A stretch of 64,000 bases of DNA from JBMNQI01 sp050944055 (GTDB taxonomy: Bacteria; Bacillota; Clostridia; Oscillospirales; Oscillospiraceae), in the NCBI GenBank assembly GCA_050944055.1, contig JBMNQI010000003.1, positions 1 to 64,000 of the forward strand, read 5' to 3'. Position 1 is the stretch's first letter; every line of letters begins with the position of its first letter. A program made the position numbers and the translations under genes. Positions 54,931 to 63,161 of this stretch are shown one piece after another. A model generated the notes under the pieces. That model was not told the DNA's origin. It searched no databases and was given only the letters and a program-made list of their open reading frames with translations.

Positions 54931-54954
54931 CCGGCAAAGGCCGGTCTTTGCCGG
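54931..54954. repeat. Perfect hairpin after the SPFH gene
   Basis: CCGGCAAAG at 54931-54939 pairs with CTTTGCCGG at 54946-54954, 6-nt loop, no T tract. Confidence 0.55.
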
Positions 54955-55013
54955 CTGCCCGGCGCCAATCAATACGATTAACAGGCAGTGCAAAAAGACG
55001 AACAGCTTCAAGC

Positions 55014-55042
55014 GGAGCGGCGCAGGCGGCGCCGCTCCTGTT
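55014..55042 (+). terminator. Terminator-like hairpin after the NfeD-SPFH operon
   Basis: GGAGCGGCGC at 55014-55023 pairs perfectly with 55029-55038, 5-nt loop, then TGTTTTA. Confidence 0.7.
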
Positions 55043-55086
55043 TTATCCGGATGCGCTCATAAAAATAGTTGTCTGTCTTTGTAAAA

Positions 55087-55130
55087 AGCGGCTGTGGCAA
55101 AACGAATACTGCCGCAGCCGCTCTGTTTTT
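55087..55130. terminator. Second terminator before flavoenzyme paralogue 4
   Basis: AGCGGCTGTGGCA at 55087-55099 pairs with TGCCGCAGCCGCT at 55110-55122 with one G-T pair, then CTGTTTTT; a run of A before it would let it also end the convergent flavoenzyme transcript. Confidence 0.8.
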
Positions 55131-55186
55131 ATTGTTATGCTATAGCGGTTTAATCTGATTAAGTATGAACGCCGGAACTAAACGGT

Positions 55187-57154
55187 TTAGATCTTGCAGG
55201 CTTCAAAGTGAGCGCTGCGCATTGCGGTGGCGATATTGCCGAGCCTGAAGCAGTCGCCGATCAATCGATACTTGCCGTCAGCTCCAAACTGCATTGCTTC
55301 GTCGCATAATGATTTTGTACCTGCAGCGAGTATGACTGTATCGGCGGATATCGACTTCTCCTCTCCGCCGGCGCCGACGAAAAAGACCTTCCCCGGTTCT
55401 ATCCTGGTAACACGTGAATTCAGCAGCCAGCTGAAGCCGGCCTGCGATTCCCACATTTCCCGATACGGCCTGCGGAAATGGACGGGAGCCATTTCCGGCG
55501 CAAGCTTATCCAGCATCTCAATGCAGCAAACCTCCAGTCCTTTTTCCTGTACAAGGTATAGGCTTAGCTCAAGCCCGATCTCGCCTCCGCCGATAACAAC
55601 GACTTTACCCGTTACCTGATCCGGACATTCGAAAGCCTCTTTAAAAGTCAACAGCTTTTCTGCCCCCGGGATAGGCGGGCGGGCCGGGACAGCGCCGATG
55701 GCCACGAAAACAAGCTCGTGCCGGTCGCCCGGTTCGCCGGGCGCAATTTTTTTATTCAGCTCAACCTTGATGCCGCGCTTTTCAACCTGATGAACCAGAT
55801 AATCCCTGAAACGGGCCAAAGTCCATTTGGACTTTGGAATGCCGGCAAGATTGAGCTGCCCGCCAAGCCGCGCTTCCTTTTCATAAATTGTCACCGTGTG
55901 ACCGCGGTCAAAAAGGTCAATCGCCGCTTTCATGCCGGCGCAGCCGCCTCCGATAACGGCGATGTTTTTATGAGCGCCCGGTTCGCGAACCAGAGAGCCG
56001 CGCCGATACGACAGCGCGTATTCAGGGTTGACAGAACACAGGTTAGACCAGAAATTCGGCTTGTATTGATGACATTTATTACAGCGGAGGCACGGTATCA
56101 CGTCATCTCCGCGGCCTTCCAGCATTTTCTTTGCATAATCGGGATCCGAGACGAATGCGCGGGAGGCCAGGATGCAGTCGGCCTCGCCGCCGGCGAGCAG
56201 GTCTTCACACGCGTCAAGGTCGTCGCCGCCGCATACGTATGCAAGCTTAATGTTCACGTTGTTTTCATGCAGGAATCTGGATACCTTTTTATAGCTTTCC
56301 CGATTTGGAAGGACCTCCTGTACAAAATGCGGCCCCTGAGCTATGTCTATCTGATAACCGCGCAGGGAAACCAGATCTATCTTTCCCTCCGCCATCTTCA
56401 GAAATTCCAGCGTGTCTTCAATCTGAAGCCCGTCCTCAAACGGCTCTTCCGCAGTCATGGCGATGTGTATCAGCATATCGGGGCCGGCGGCTTTTTTGAT
56501 CTTCTCAAAGACCAGCAGGGGAAAACGGGCGCGGTTTTCAAGACAGCCCCCGAATTTGTCAGTTCTCTTATTTGTGCTGGGAGATAGGAAGCGGCCGAGC
56601 AGCATGTGCCTATAGGCCATATGCAGCTGTACGCCCTGGAAGCCAAGTGTTTTAGCCAGCGCTGCCACTTCGCCGTAATCCTCTGCAATCTCATAAAGCA
56701 GGCTTTCAGGTATTTCCTTACCGGTCACGGGTTCGCTGCCGTCGCCCTCCACGTATTCGGAAAGAATGCCGCTGGAAACATCATACCCCATCAGCTTAGT
56801 CATCGGGGGCATGCACTGCATAAAAGGAACGGCGCCTTCGGCTTTAACAATCTCGGCAATTTCGGCAAATCTGTGCTGTACGTTAGGATTGTGGCCGTCG
56901 ATCTTGTCCATGTGTCCCTGCACCGGGTCGTCGCTCGGATGAATCTCAGCCGCAATCCCGCAGCAGACGACCGCGGCGGCTCCGCTTCTTGCCCTGGCTG
57001 CAAAAACATCGACCCAGGCGTCGCTTGGCCAGATTTCCGCGCTCTGGCCAAATACAGGAACCGCCGGGCCGGCCAGAAGGCGGTTTCTGAAAACTGTTTT
57101 TCCAATTTTCATCGGCGTTGATAAATACGGATATTTCGCTTGACTCATTTTCAT
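55187..57154 (-). CDS. Old Yellow Enzyme/TMADH-like Fe-S flavoenzyme, paralogue 4
   Basis: 655 residues. FMN barrel about 5-345 (LSPSTNKRTDKFGGCLENRA), Fe-S cysteines 355, 358, 361 and 373 (CX2CX2CX11C), FAD domain (IAVIGGGCAGMKAA) and NAD(P)H domain (VVVIGGGEIGLELS). The substrate motif is His178-x-x-Tyr181, as in paralogues 1 and 2. Two close ATGs exist; 57154 is 4 nt after GGAGG and 57148 is 10 nt after. It is divergent from a beta-helix protein and a Dpp-type importer, so it may act on what that importer brings in. An 11 bp inverted repeat overlaps its promoter. Confidence 0.9.
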   Translation of the reverse strand: MKMSQAKYPYLSTPMKIGKTVFRNRLLAGPAVPVFGQSAEIWPSDAWVDVFAARARSGAAAVVCCGIAAEIHPSDDPVQGHMDKIDGHNPNVQHRFAEIAEIVKAEGAVPFMQCMPPMTKLMGYDVSSGILSEYVEGDGSEPVTGKEIPESLLYEIAEDYGEVAALAKTLGFQGVQLHMAYRHMLLGRFLSPSTNKRTDKFGGCLENRARFPLLVFEKIKKAAGPDMLIHIAMTAEEPFEDGLQIEDTLEFLKMAEGKIDLVSLRGYQIDIAQGPHFVQEVLPNRESYKKVSRFLHENNVNIKLAYVCGGDDLDACEDLLAGGEADCILASRAFVSDPDYAKKMLEGRGDDVIPCLRCNKCHQYKPNFWSNLCSVNPEYALSYRRGSLVREPGAHKNIAVIGGGCAGMKAAIDLFDRGHTVTIYEKEARLGGQLNLAGIPKSKWTLARFRDYLVHQVEKRGIKVELNKKIAPGEPGDRHELVFVAIGAVPARPPIPGAEKLLTFKEAFECPDQVTGKVVVIGGGEIGLELSLYLVQEKGLEVCCIEMLDKLAPEMAPVHFRRPYREMWESQAGFSWLLNSRVTRIEPGKVFFVGAGGEEKSISADTVILAAGTKSLCDEAMQFGADGKYRLIGDCFRLGNIATAMRSAHFEACKI

Positions 57155-57181
57155 ACAGCCTCCAATTTTAGAAATCAAACA

Positions 57182-57228
57182 ATTATAGCAGTTTTTTGGC
57201 ACAATTTGAAACACAAGAAACTGCTATA
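57182..57228 (-). promoter_or_regulatory. Promoter region of paralogue 4 with 11 bp inverted repeat
   Basis: TATAGCAGTTT at 57184-57194 and its exact complement at 57218-57228 are 23 bp apart. The first arm overlaps the minus-strand -10 box TATAAT (57187-57182); a weak -35 (TTCAAA) lies between the arms. This fits an operator bound by a dimer or a looped pair. The 381-nt gap 57155-57535 holds this element and the divergent promoter at 57373; no gene. Confidence 0.55.
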
Positions 57229-57372
57229 CTTATAAAAAAATCATATTAATCGGCTGTTTTCGGTTCCTTCAAAGCGGAAATCTTTTCTCTTGCAGTAGGT
57301 CCGGAAGATCAATTGCTGATATATAATTGTTTTATCAATTAATAAATATTATATTCTTTTCTTTTTTCGACA

Positions 57373-57408
57373 TTGTGATAAAATGGTTAAAATGTATAAT
57401 TTATACAT
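57373..57408 (+). promoter_or_regulatory. Promoter of the beta-helix gene with palindrome over the -10 box
   Basis: TTGTGA at 57373-57378, 16 bp, TATAAT at 57395-57400. ATGTATAA-T-TTATACAT at 57392-57408 is a near-perfect palindrome covering the -10 box, a common repressor site layout. Confidence 0.55.
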
Positions 57409-57535
57409 CCGGGCCTAATCACCGTCTTCAATTAATCGTTACAGGATTAAAGCCCGCCTCCCGGAAAACCGTTTCAAAAAAGTATGCTGTATTGTATATG
57501 ACAGAATATTATAACAGCACAGGAGTATGAAAAAT

Positions 57536-59359
57536 ATGGAAAATGTGAAGATTGTGGACAGAAGCGAAGAGTCAAAAATGCTGTATCAAAGCAAATGGCT
57601 GATTAAAAAGACAGTCGCTTTTCGGGAGCTTGTCATATGTGAGCACGCCGTGGTGCTCGCCCCCGAAGGCAAGTCGGTGACGCTTATTGTAAACGGAATA
57701 GTAAAGGATATTAAGCCCGGCGTATATATGGGAAAGATAGTGCTTTTTATCTCAGACAGCTATATTACTAAGCCTGCGGGACTGATGTTTTATAATAACA
57801 TATCCTGCAGGCTTTCCGCCGCCGTCTGCGTTGAAGACGGGAAATTATCGGAGAATAAGTGTGTTCGGGAGGCTGTGTGGGGCGGCAGCGTGACTGAGAA
57901 AAAGGCGGAGGGTATTTACATAGGCGCTTCGGCCGAGGCTTTCAACGGTATTCTGGTGGACAACTCGGAATATGAAATAGAGAATGCCCGCATTGATTTT
58001 GAAGGCTTCGGCGGAAACGATTTTGCCGGCGTGGGGACAGGGGTTACAGCGCTGGGCAACAGCAAGGTTACAATATCGAACAGCGAGTTTAATTTCTCCG
58101 GCGTAACGCGCTGTGCCATACATGCCGGCGGCAACAGTTTTGTGACCGTAAGAAACTGCGATATTCAGAATATCAGCCCCGATACCGATTGGCTTGGACG
58201 CTTCAGCTGGCAGATAGGGCTCAGAGGGTCAAACCGTCTCTGCCAGCTTACAGACAATGCACGTGTAGTCTACGAAAACTGCCGCATGAAAACCAACGGC
58301 TGGGGCATAAGCTCCATCGACGGCAGCGACGAATTTGTCAGTATGACGATAAAAAACAGCCGCCTTACCCTCACTGGCCCCCGCGCCCATGGCTACGGAG
58401 CCTTTTGCATAGGCCCCAACGAGGTGATAATCGACAATTCCGTCGTAGATGTTTACGGCTACCCGGTGATGCTTATGGGTATGGAGGGAAAGGGCCGCGC
58501 CAGCATTATTAACGGCAGCGTAATCAGAGGGCGCAGGTTCGGCGCTATGGTGGTGTCCGACGACAACAGCGTATTTACAATCCGGGATTCGCTGTTTGAT
58601 ACCGAGCGGGCCAATATTGTAGTCAAAGGCTCCGCAACGATTATAGACATCGATAACTGCACAATGAAGTCTAAGGATGGCGTGCTGCTCCAGCTTATGG
58701 ACACCGAAGAAAGCGGCATGGATATTGTGAAGTATTATGTGCCGGCAGGCGTGCAGGATACGCCTGTTGAAGGAAGAGAGCTTACACGCGTTTCTGAACG
58801 GGACGACGTCATATTGAATCTTTCAAATATGGGCGTCGAGGGAAATATTTTCAATTCCACCAGCAATATCAGGGCATACCGGAAATCCGAGCACGGCGGC
58901 ATGGGCAGGTTCCATGACACAGTCATAGGTCCTGTGGGGTTCAGCGGGCCGACCGGCGACGGAGAGAATCCCTTCCTTCGCGGACATGACCCGGAGGAAT
59001 TGCGCGGTCCGAAGAACCTGGGCGTAAACCTGAAAAACGCGAGGGTTACGGGCGTCATCAGCGCGGCTTCACAGTCTTACCGGGATGGGGTCACGGAGAT
59101 AACCCCCGAAAACTGGCAGGAGCTGTCGAACATCACGCAGAAGGCTGCCGAGCCCGTCAATAACGGCGTCGTGGTGAGTTTAGACGGCAAAAGCAGCTGG
59201 GTCGTAACCGGCGTCTCCTATATAACAGCTTTGTCAATTGAGGAAGGCACCAGGCTTACAGCTGCCGGGGGAAAGGTATTGACAATGACGGTTGACGGCA
59301 TTAAAACGCCAATCGCCCCCGGAAAATACGCCGGCAAAATCGTTCTTTATCCGTCCTGA
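57536..59359 (+). CDS. Cytosolic right-handed beta-helix protein with duplicated terminal modules
   Basis: 607 residues, no signal peptide or membrane helix. Residues ~110-420 are rich in short repeated strands (SKVTISNSEF, NSFVTVRNCDI, SVFTIRDSLF), typical of a parallel beta-helix. Residues 19-73 and 553-607 are two copies of one 55-residue module that align without gaps (22 identities by eye; both contain GI, then PG-x-Y-x-GKIVL). The ATG at 57536 is 10 nt after AGGAG; one at 57527 is too close. It is divergent from a flavoenzyme and upstream of a Dpp-type importer. I know of no assigned function; a scaffold or substrate-binding role is a guess. Confidence 0.75.
   Translation: MENVKIVDRSEESKMLYQSKWLIKKTVAFRELVICEHAVVLAPEGKSVTLIVNGIVKDIKPGVYMGKIVLFISDSYITKPAGLMFYNNISCRLSAAVCVEDGKLSENKCVREAVWGGSVTEKKAEGIYIGASAEAFNGILVDNSEYEIENARIDFEGFGGNDFAGVGTGVTALGNSKVTISNSEFNFSGVTRCAIHAGGNSFVTVRNCDIQNISPDTDWLGRFSWQIGLRGSNRLCQLTDNARVVYENCRMKTNGWGISSIDGSDEFVSMTIKNSRLTLTGPRAHGYGAFCIGPNEVIIDNSVVDVYGYPVMLMGMEGKGRASIINGSVIRGRRFGAMVVSDDNSVFTIRDSLFDTERANIVVKGSATIIDIDNCTMKSKDGVLLQLMDTEESGMDIVKYYVPAGVQDTPVEGRELTRVSERDDVILNLSNMGVEGNIFNSTSNIRAYRKSEHGGMGRFHDTVIGPVGFSGPTGDGENPFLRGHDPEELRGPKNLGVNLKNARVTGVISAASQSYRDGVTEITPENWQELSNITQKAAEPVNNGVVVSLDGKSSWVVTGVSYITALSIEEGTRLTAAGGKVLTMTVDGIKTPIAPGKYAGKIVLYPS
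57590..57754 (+). repeat. N-terminal copy of the 55-residue module
   Basis: Encodes residues 19-73 of the beta-helix protein. Its partner copy is at 59192-59356 (residues 553-607). Confidence 0.75.
59192..59356 (+). repeat. C-terminal copy of the 55-residue module
   Basis: Encodes residues 553-607, ending exactly at the stop codon. It shares with the N-terminal copy the order S-x-W, LxI, GK, T, V-x-G-I and PG-x-Y-x-GKIVL. Confidence 0.75.
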
Positions 59360-59517
59360 AAGATTTTATGCCGTTTAATTGCATTTAAAACCAGGCTTCC
59401 GATTCTTGGACAGGCACGCATATGAGCGGGCATATTGTATAGCATGCGTCATGTTTTTTCCTGAATTACCGGATGAAGTAAAAAATTGAGCCAATAAAAT
59501 TATGAGGAGGAATAATT

Positions 59518-61062
59518 ATGAAAAAACTCAGTCGGCTTTCTGTGCTTTTTCTGGCAATTTCAATTCTGATTGTTTTAGCGGCCTGCGGTTCCGATGATTC
59601 CGGAAAGGACGCCGGCGGAGACAGAGCCGTATCTGTCGGCATAGTTTCCAATTATTATTATTTTAATCCGCTGGGCGGAAGCGAATTCGATTCCATTGGC
59701 AACGGTATGCTCTACAGCTCACTGTTTCAGATAGACGAGAACGGTCAGTACTATTCTCCTGTTTCCGACGACTGGGGCTGGGAAAACGACATTACCCTGC
59801 GTATAAGCCTCAAGGATGGCATATACTTCAGCGACGGAACCAAAATGACCGCCAACGACGTGCTGGCAACCATGAGGTTCGCCCAGGAATGCGGCTCTAA
59901 GAGGGCGGCGTTCTGGAACGGCGTAATCGATTTTGACTCCACTTATGTCAGTGAAGACGGCATGACAATCTACATTAAGTATTATGAGGTCTACGGGGCG
60001 GCTTTGTCGGAGCTGTGCATAGAGCTGCTCAGTGCCGATTTCGTAGCCAAGCACCCGGACGGGGACGACGTCTGGTGGGAAGAGCCCGTAGGCTCCGGTC
60101 CCTATAAGGTCAAGGACCTGGTCAACGGCTCTTATATTACATACGAGCTTAGGGACGACTACTGGGACAAAAGCAAAACCTATGCATGCGAGGAGCTGAC
60201 GGTTCGTTATTACTCTGATTCCACCACGATGTGGGTCGATTACCAAAACGGCGTCATAGACGTAGCGCTGGACATCAACGACGAGCAGGTTAAGGCGCTT
60301 GAAAGCGGCCAGGTTAAAGGAAATCTGGTTAAAAAGAATACGCATAACGTTCCCTGTCTTGTCATGTACGAGGGCAACAGTTACTTTTCGGACAACAACG
60401 TCCGCAAAGCTATATCATACGCAATTGATTTCGCCGCCGTATCGGATATGGCCTGGGGATCCCTGCAAGCTCCCGCCACGTCCCATTTTGCCGATACGCT
60501 GGGCTGCTATACCGATCATTCCGGTTACTACACCTATGACCCTGAGGAGGCAAAACGGATTCTTAAGGAAGCGGGTTATGACGAGGGCGAAATAACCCTG
60601 TCATATGTGGCGGTGAACTTTGCCGACGAGGTTGCCGTTATGGAGGCGATTCAGGGCTATTTAAGCGCTGTGGGCATAAACGTTGAGTGTAACAGCCTGG
60701 ACCTGAACTCCGCCCTGCAGTATTATTTCGGCGGCGGCAACGACCTTGCCCTTCTGACGGCTAAGGGAGCAAACTACCAGAGAGAACCGTGGACCCTGCT
60801 AAGCGCTACCAACAACGGAATTTTTGTCGACCGTATGATGACACATCCGGAATATGTGGCCCTGTTACAGGAAGGACTGTCCACACATGACTACGACGCC
60901 CGCATGGAGGCTTACAAAAAAGTCGACAAGTGGCTATATGAAAACTACTGGCTGTTCCCCATCGCCCAGCCTCAGGAGGCCTTGTGTTTCAACAGCCGGA
61001 TTAAATCAATAAACATCAATAATATCGGTTATGAATGCCTCGGTGATATTACATTCAACTAA
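59518..61062 (+). CDS. ABC transporter substrate-binding lipoprotein (SBP family 5, Dpp/Opp type)
   Basis: 514 residues. Signal peptide with lipobox (LAAC). SBP_bac_5 marks include TLRISLKDGIYFSDGTKMTANDV, given here in part as DGIYFSDGTKMTANDV, then VGSGPYKVKDL and NVRKAISYAIDF. The family binds peptides, but also nickel, opines, sugars and other solutes. GAGGAGG is 8 nt before the ATG. Two permease genes and an ATPase gene follow. Its position next to a flavoenzyme suggests a non-peptide substrate, which is inference. Confidence 0.92.
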   Translation: MKKLSRLSVLFLAISILIVLAACGSDDSGKDAGGDRAVSVGIVSNYYYFNPLGGSEFDSIGNGMLYSSLFQIDENGQYYSPVSDDWGWENDITLRISLKDGIYFSDGTKMTANDVLATMRFAQECGSKRAAFWNGVIDFDSTYVSEDGMTIYIKYYEVYGAALSELCIELLSADFVAKHPDGDDVWWEEPVGSGPYKVKDLVNGSYITYELRDDYWDKSKTYACEELTVRYYSDSTTMWVDYQNGVIDVALDINDEQVKALESGQVKGNLVKKNTHNVPCLVMYEGNSYFSDNNVRKAISYAIDFAAVSDMAWGSLQAPATSHFADTLGCYTDHSGYYTYDPEEAKRILKEAGYDEGEITLSYVAVNFADEVAVMEAIQGYLSAVGINVECNSLDLNSALQYYFGGGNDLALLTAKGANYQREPWTLLSATNNGIFVDRMMTHPEYVALLQEGLSTHDYDARMEAYKKVDKWLYENYWLFPIAQPQEALCFNSRIKSININNIGYECLGDITFN

Positions 61063-61255
61063 ACGTAAACGAAAGGCACATGAAAATCACGCTTTGGCAA
61101 ACGGTTCGGTTGCATGCCGGGCCGCTTGTCATACTATACCGGAATAAAGCTTGGAGGAAACAGGTATTGCCAGTACCCCGTAAAGCGGATATGCCGATTG
61201 CGGGATAATGAGATTTAATACATAGAAGGCTGCCGGACGATTGAGGTAAGAGTAT

Positions 61256-62248
61256 ATGATTAGATTTATAGTAAAACGCATTCTTTGGATGATACCGACG
61301 GTTCTTGGCGTTTTGTTAATCATCTTTACAATCAACGAGCTGATGCCCGGAGACCCCGCCATGAACGCGCTCGGCACCAATTTCACCCAGGAGCAGTATG
61401 AGGCGAAACGCGAGGCTATGGGTTTGAATGACCCATATATATTGAGGTATGTGCGCTATGTGAAGGATTTTGTGACCAGGTTCGATTTGGGCACCTCGTA
61501 TGCCACGCTGCGCTCTGTGAGCGCTATGATTAAGGAGCGTTTAGGGGTGACTCTCCTGCTTGGTATACTAGGAAGCCTGATAACCATCATATTCGGTATG
61601 CTAATAGGCATACTTTCCGCCGTGAAGCAATACTCGGCGATGGATTATGCCACAACGTTCTTTGCCACTTTTTTTGCCTCCATGCCAAACTTTTGGATGG
61701 CGCTGATGGCCATAATAATTTTCTCCCAGAAGCTGAAGCTGCTGCCTGCCTGGGGACTGGCCACCTGGCAGCACTGGATACTGCCGGTTGTTTGTCTGGG
61801 GCTAGGGCCTATCGCGCTGGTGGTCCGTATTACCAGAACCAGCATGCTTGACGTAATAAGGCAGGACTACGTTTGTACCGCCCGGGCAAAAGGCGCCAAG
61901 GAACGCGTGGTGATATACAAGCACGCCCTGCGCAATGCGCTGATACCCGTCATCACTGTAATAGGAATGCAGCTTAGCATGATTTTCGGCGGTTCGGTAA
62001 TTATAGAGACTATATTTTCCATACCGGGTATGGGCATGATGCTGCTGGCGGCAATAAACGGAAGGGATTATATAGCGGTGCAGGGTATAGTCTTGGTCCT
62101 GTCCATCACCGTGTGCGTTATAAACCTGCTGGTGGATATCGCCTATGCTTTTGCCGACCCGCGCATTAAGGCCCAGTACGTGGCCACAAAAAAGAATGAG
62201 GAGACAGTGGCCCGGAACGAAGCCGGGAAAGAAGGGTTGCGCGTATGA
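61256..62248 (+). CDS. ABC transporter permease, DppB/OppB type
   Basis: 330 residues, six predicted membrane helices. The N terminus MIRFIVKRILWMIPT and the loop ELMPGDPAMNALG are typical of DppB. The coupling loop is GAKERVVIYKHALRNALIP. GAGG precedes the ATG. A 193-nt gap separates it from the binding-protein gene; I saw no gene or terminator there. It overlaps the next permease by 4 nt. Confidence 0.93.
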   Translation: MIRFIVKRILWMIPTVLGVLLIIFTINELMPGDPAMNALGTNFTQEQYEAKREAMGLNDPYILRYVRYVKDFVTRFDLGTSYATLRSVSAMIKERLGVTLLLGILGSLITIIFGMLIGILSAVKQYSAMDYATTFFATFFASMPNFWMALMAIIIFSQKLKLLPAWGLATWQHWILPVVCLGLGPIALVVRITRTSMLDVIRQDYVCTARAKGAKERVVIYKHALRNALIPVITVIGMQLSMIFGGSVIIETIFSIPGMGMMLLAAINGRDYIAVQGIVLVLSITVCVINLLVDIAYAFADPRIKAQYVATKKNEETVARNEAGKEGLRV

Positions 62249-63147
62249 AGAAGGTGGTGTCGAAGCCCGCTGCCGGAGCTTCGCAGGACGATGTTATCCT
62301 GCGCAAGCGGAGCCAAACGAAGGACATCTGGATAAGGTTCAGAAGCAATAAGCTCGCAATGGCGGGAATGGTAATAGTGATTTTGATTGTCCTCTCGGCT
62401 GTTTTTGCGGAATTTCTGACGCCTTATGACTATTCGGCGCAGGATTACAATAGCCGTTTCCTGTTCCCAAGCTGGGAGCATCCCTTCGGAACCGACAATT
62501 ACGGCAGGGACCTTTTAAGCCGTGTCATGTACGGAGGGAGAATATCCCTGCTTGTGTCTCTGCTTGGGCTTGTAATATCTCTTGTTATCGGAGGCATTCT
62601 GGGGGCCACCGCCGGCTATTTCGGCGGCTTGTATGAAAGTACAATAATGAGGCTTATGGATATTATCATGGCAATTCCCGGCATGCTTATGGCTGTCTCC
62701 ATATCGGCGTTGTTAGGCACCGGCATGCTTAATACGGCGATTGCCGTTTCTGTGGGGGGGATTGCACCCAGCGCAAGAATGCTCAGGGCCGTCGTTTTGA
62801 CGATAAGAGAGCAGGAGTATATTGAGGCGGCGAGGGCCCGGGGGTCAAGGAACGTGCGGATCATATTCCGGCAGATACTCCCCAACACGCTCTCGCCGAT
62901 TATCGTTGACGCAACGCTCCGCATAGGCGGCAATATAATGATGATTTCAGGACTGAGTTTTATCGGGCTGGGCGTTCAGCCGCCCACGCCGGAATGGGGG
63001 TCGATCCTCAATTCGGGGCGCGATTATATCAGTTCGTTCTGGCCGATAATCACTTTTCCCGGAATTGCGATAATGCTGACGATGTTCGGGTTCAACGTCA
63101 TGGGGGACGGGCTCCGGGACGCACTTGACCCAAAACTCAAACGCTGA
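62245..63147 (+). CDS. ABC transporter permease, DppC/OppC type
   Basis: 300 residues. A cytoplasmic N-terminal stretch with WIRFRSNKLAMAGMVIV, the external HPFGTDNYGRDLLSRVMYGGR region (in part: FGTDNYGRDLLSR) and the coupling loop ARGSRNVRIIFRQILPNT identify a DppC. It pairs with DppB to form the channel. It overlaps dppB-like by 4 nt, and the ATPase gene starts 14 nt after it. Confidence 0.93.
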   Translation: MKKVVSKPAAGASQDDVILRKRSQTKDIWIRFRSNKLAMAGMVIVILIVLSAVFAEFLTPYDYSAQDYNSRFLFPSWEHPFGTDNYGRDLLSRVMYGGRISLLVSLLGLVISLVIGGILGATAGYFGGLYESTIMRLMDIIMAIPGMLMAVSISALLGTGMLNTAIAVSVGGIAPSARMLRAVVLTIREQEYIEAARARGSRNVRIIFRQILPNTLSPIIVDATLRIGGNIMMISGLSFIGLGVQPPTPEWGSILNSGRDYISSFWPIITFPGIAIMLTMFGFNVMGDGLRDALDPKLKR

Positions 63148-63161
63148 CTGGGGGTGTACAT

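Noticed and set aside
59413..59460. Terminator between the beta-helix and binding-protein genes
   Set aside because: ACGCAT and ATGCGT could pair before a T run, but the arms are only 6 bp with a 22-nt loop, too weak to call.
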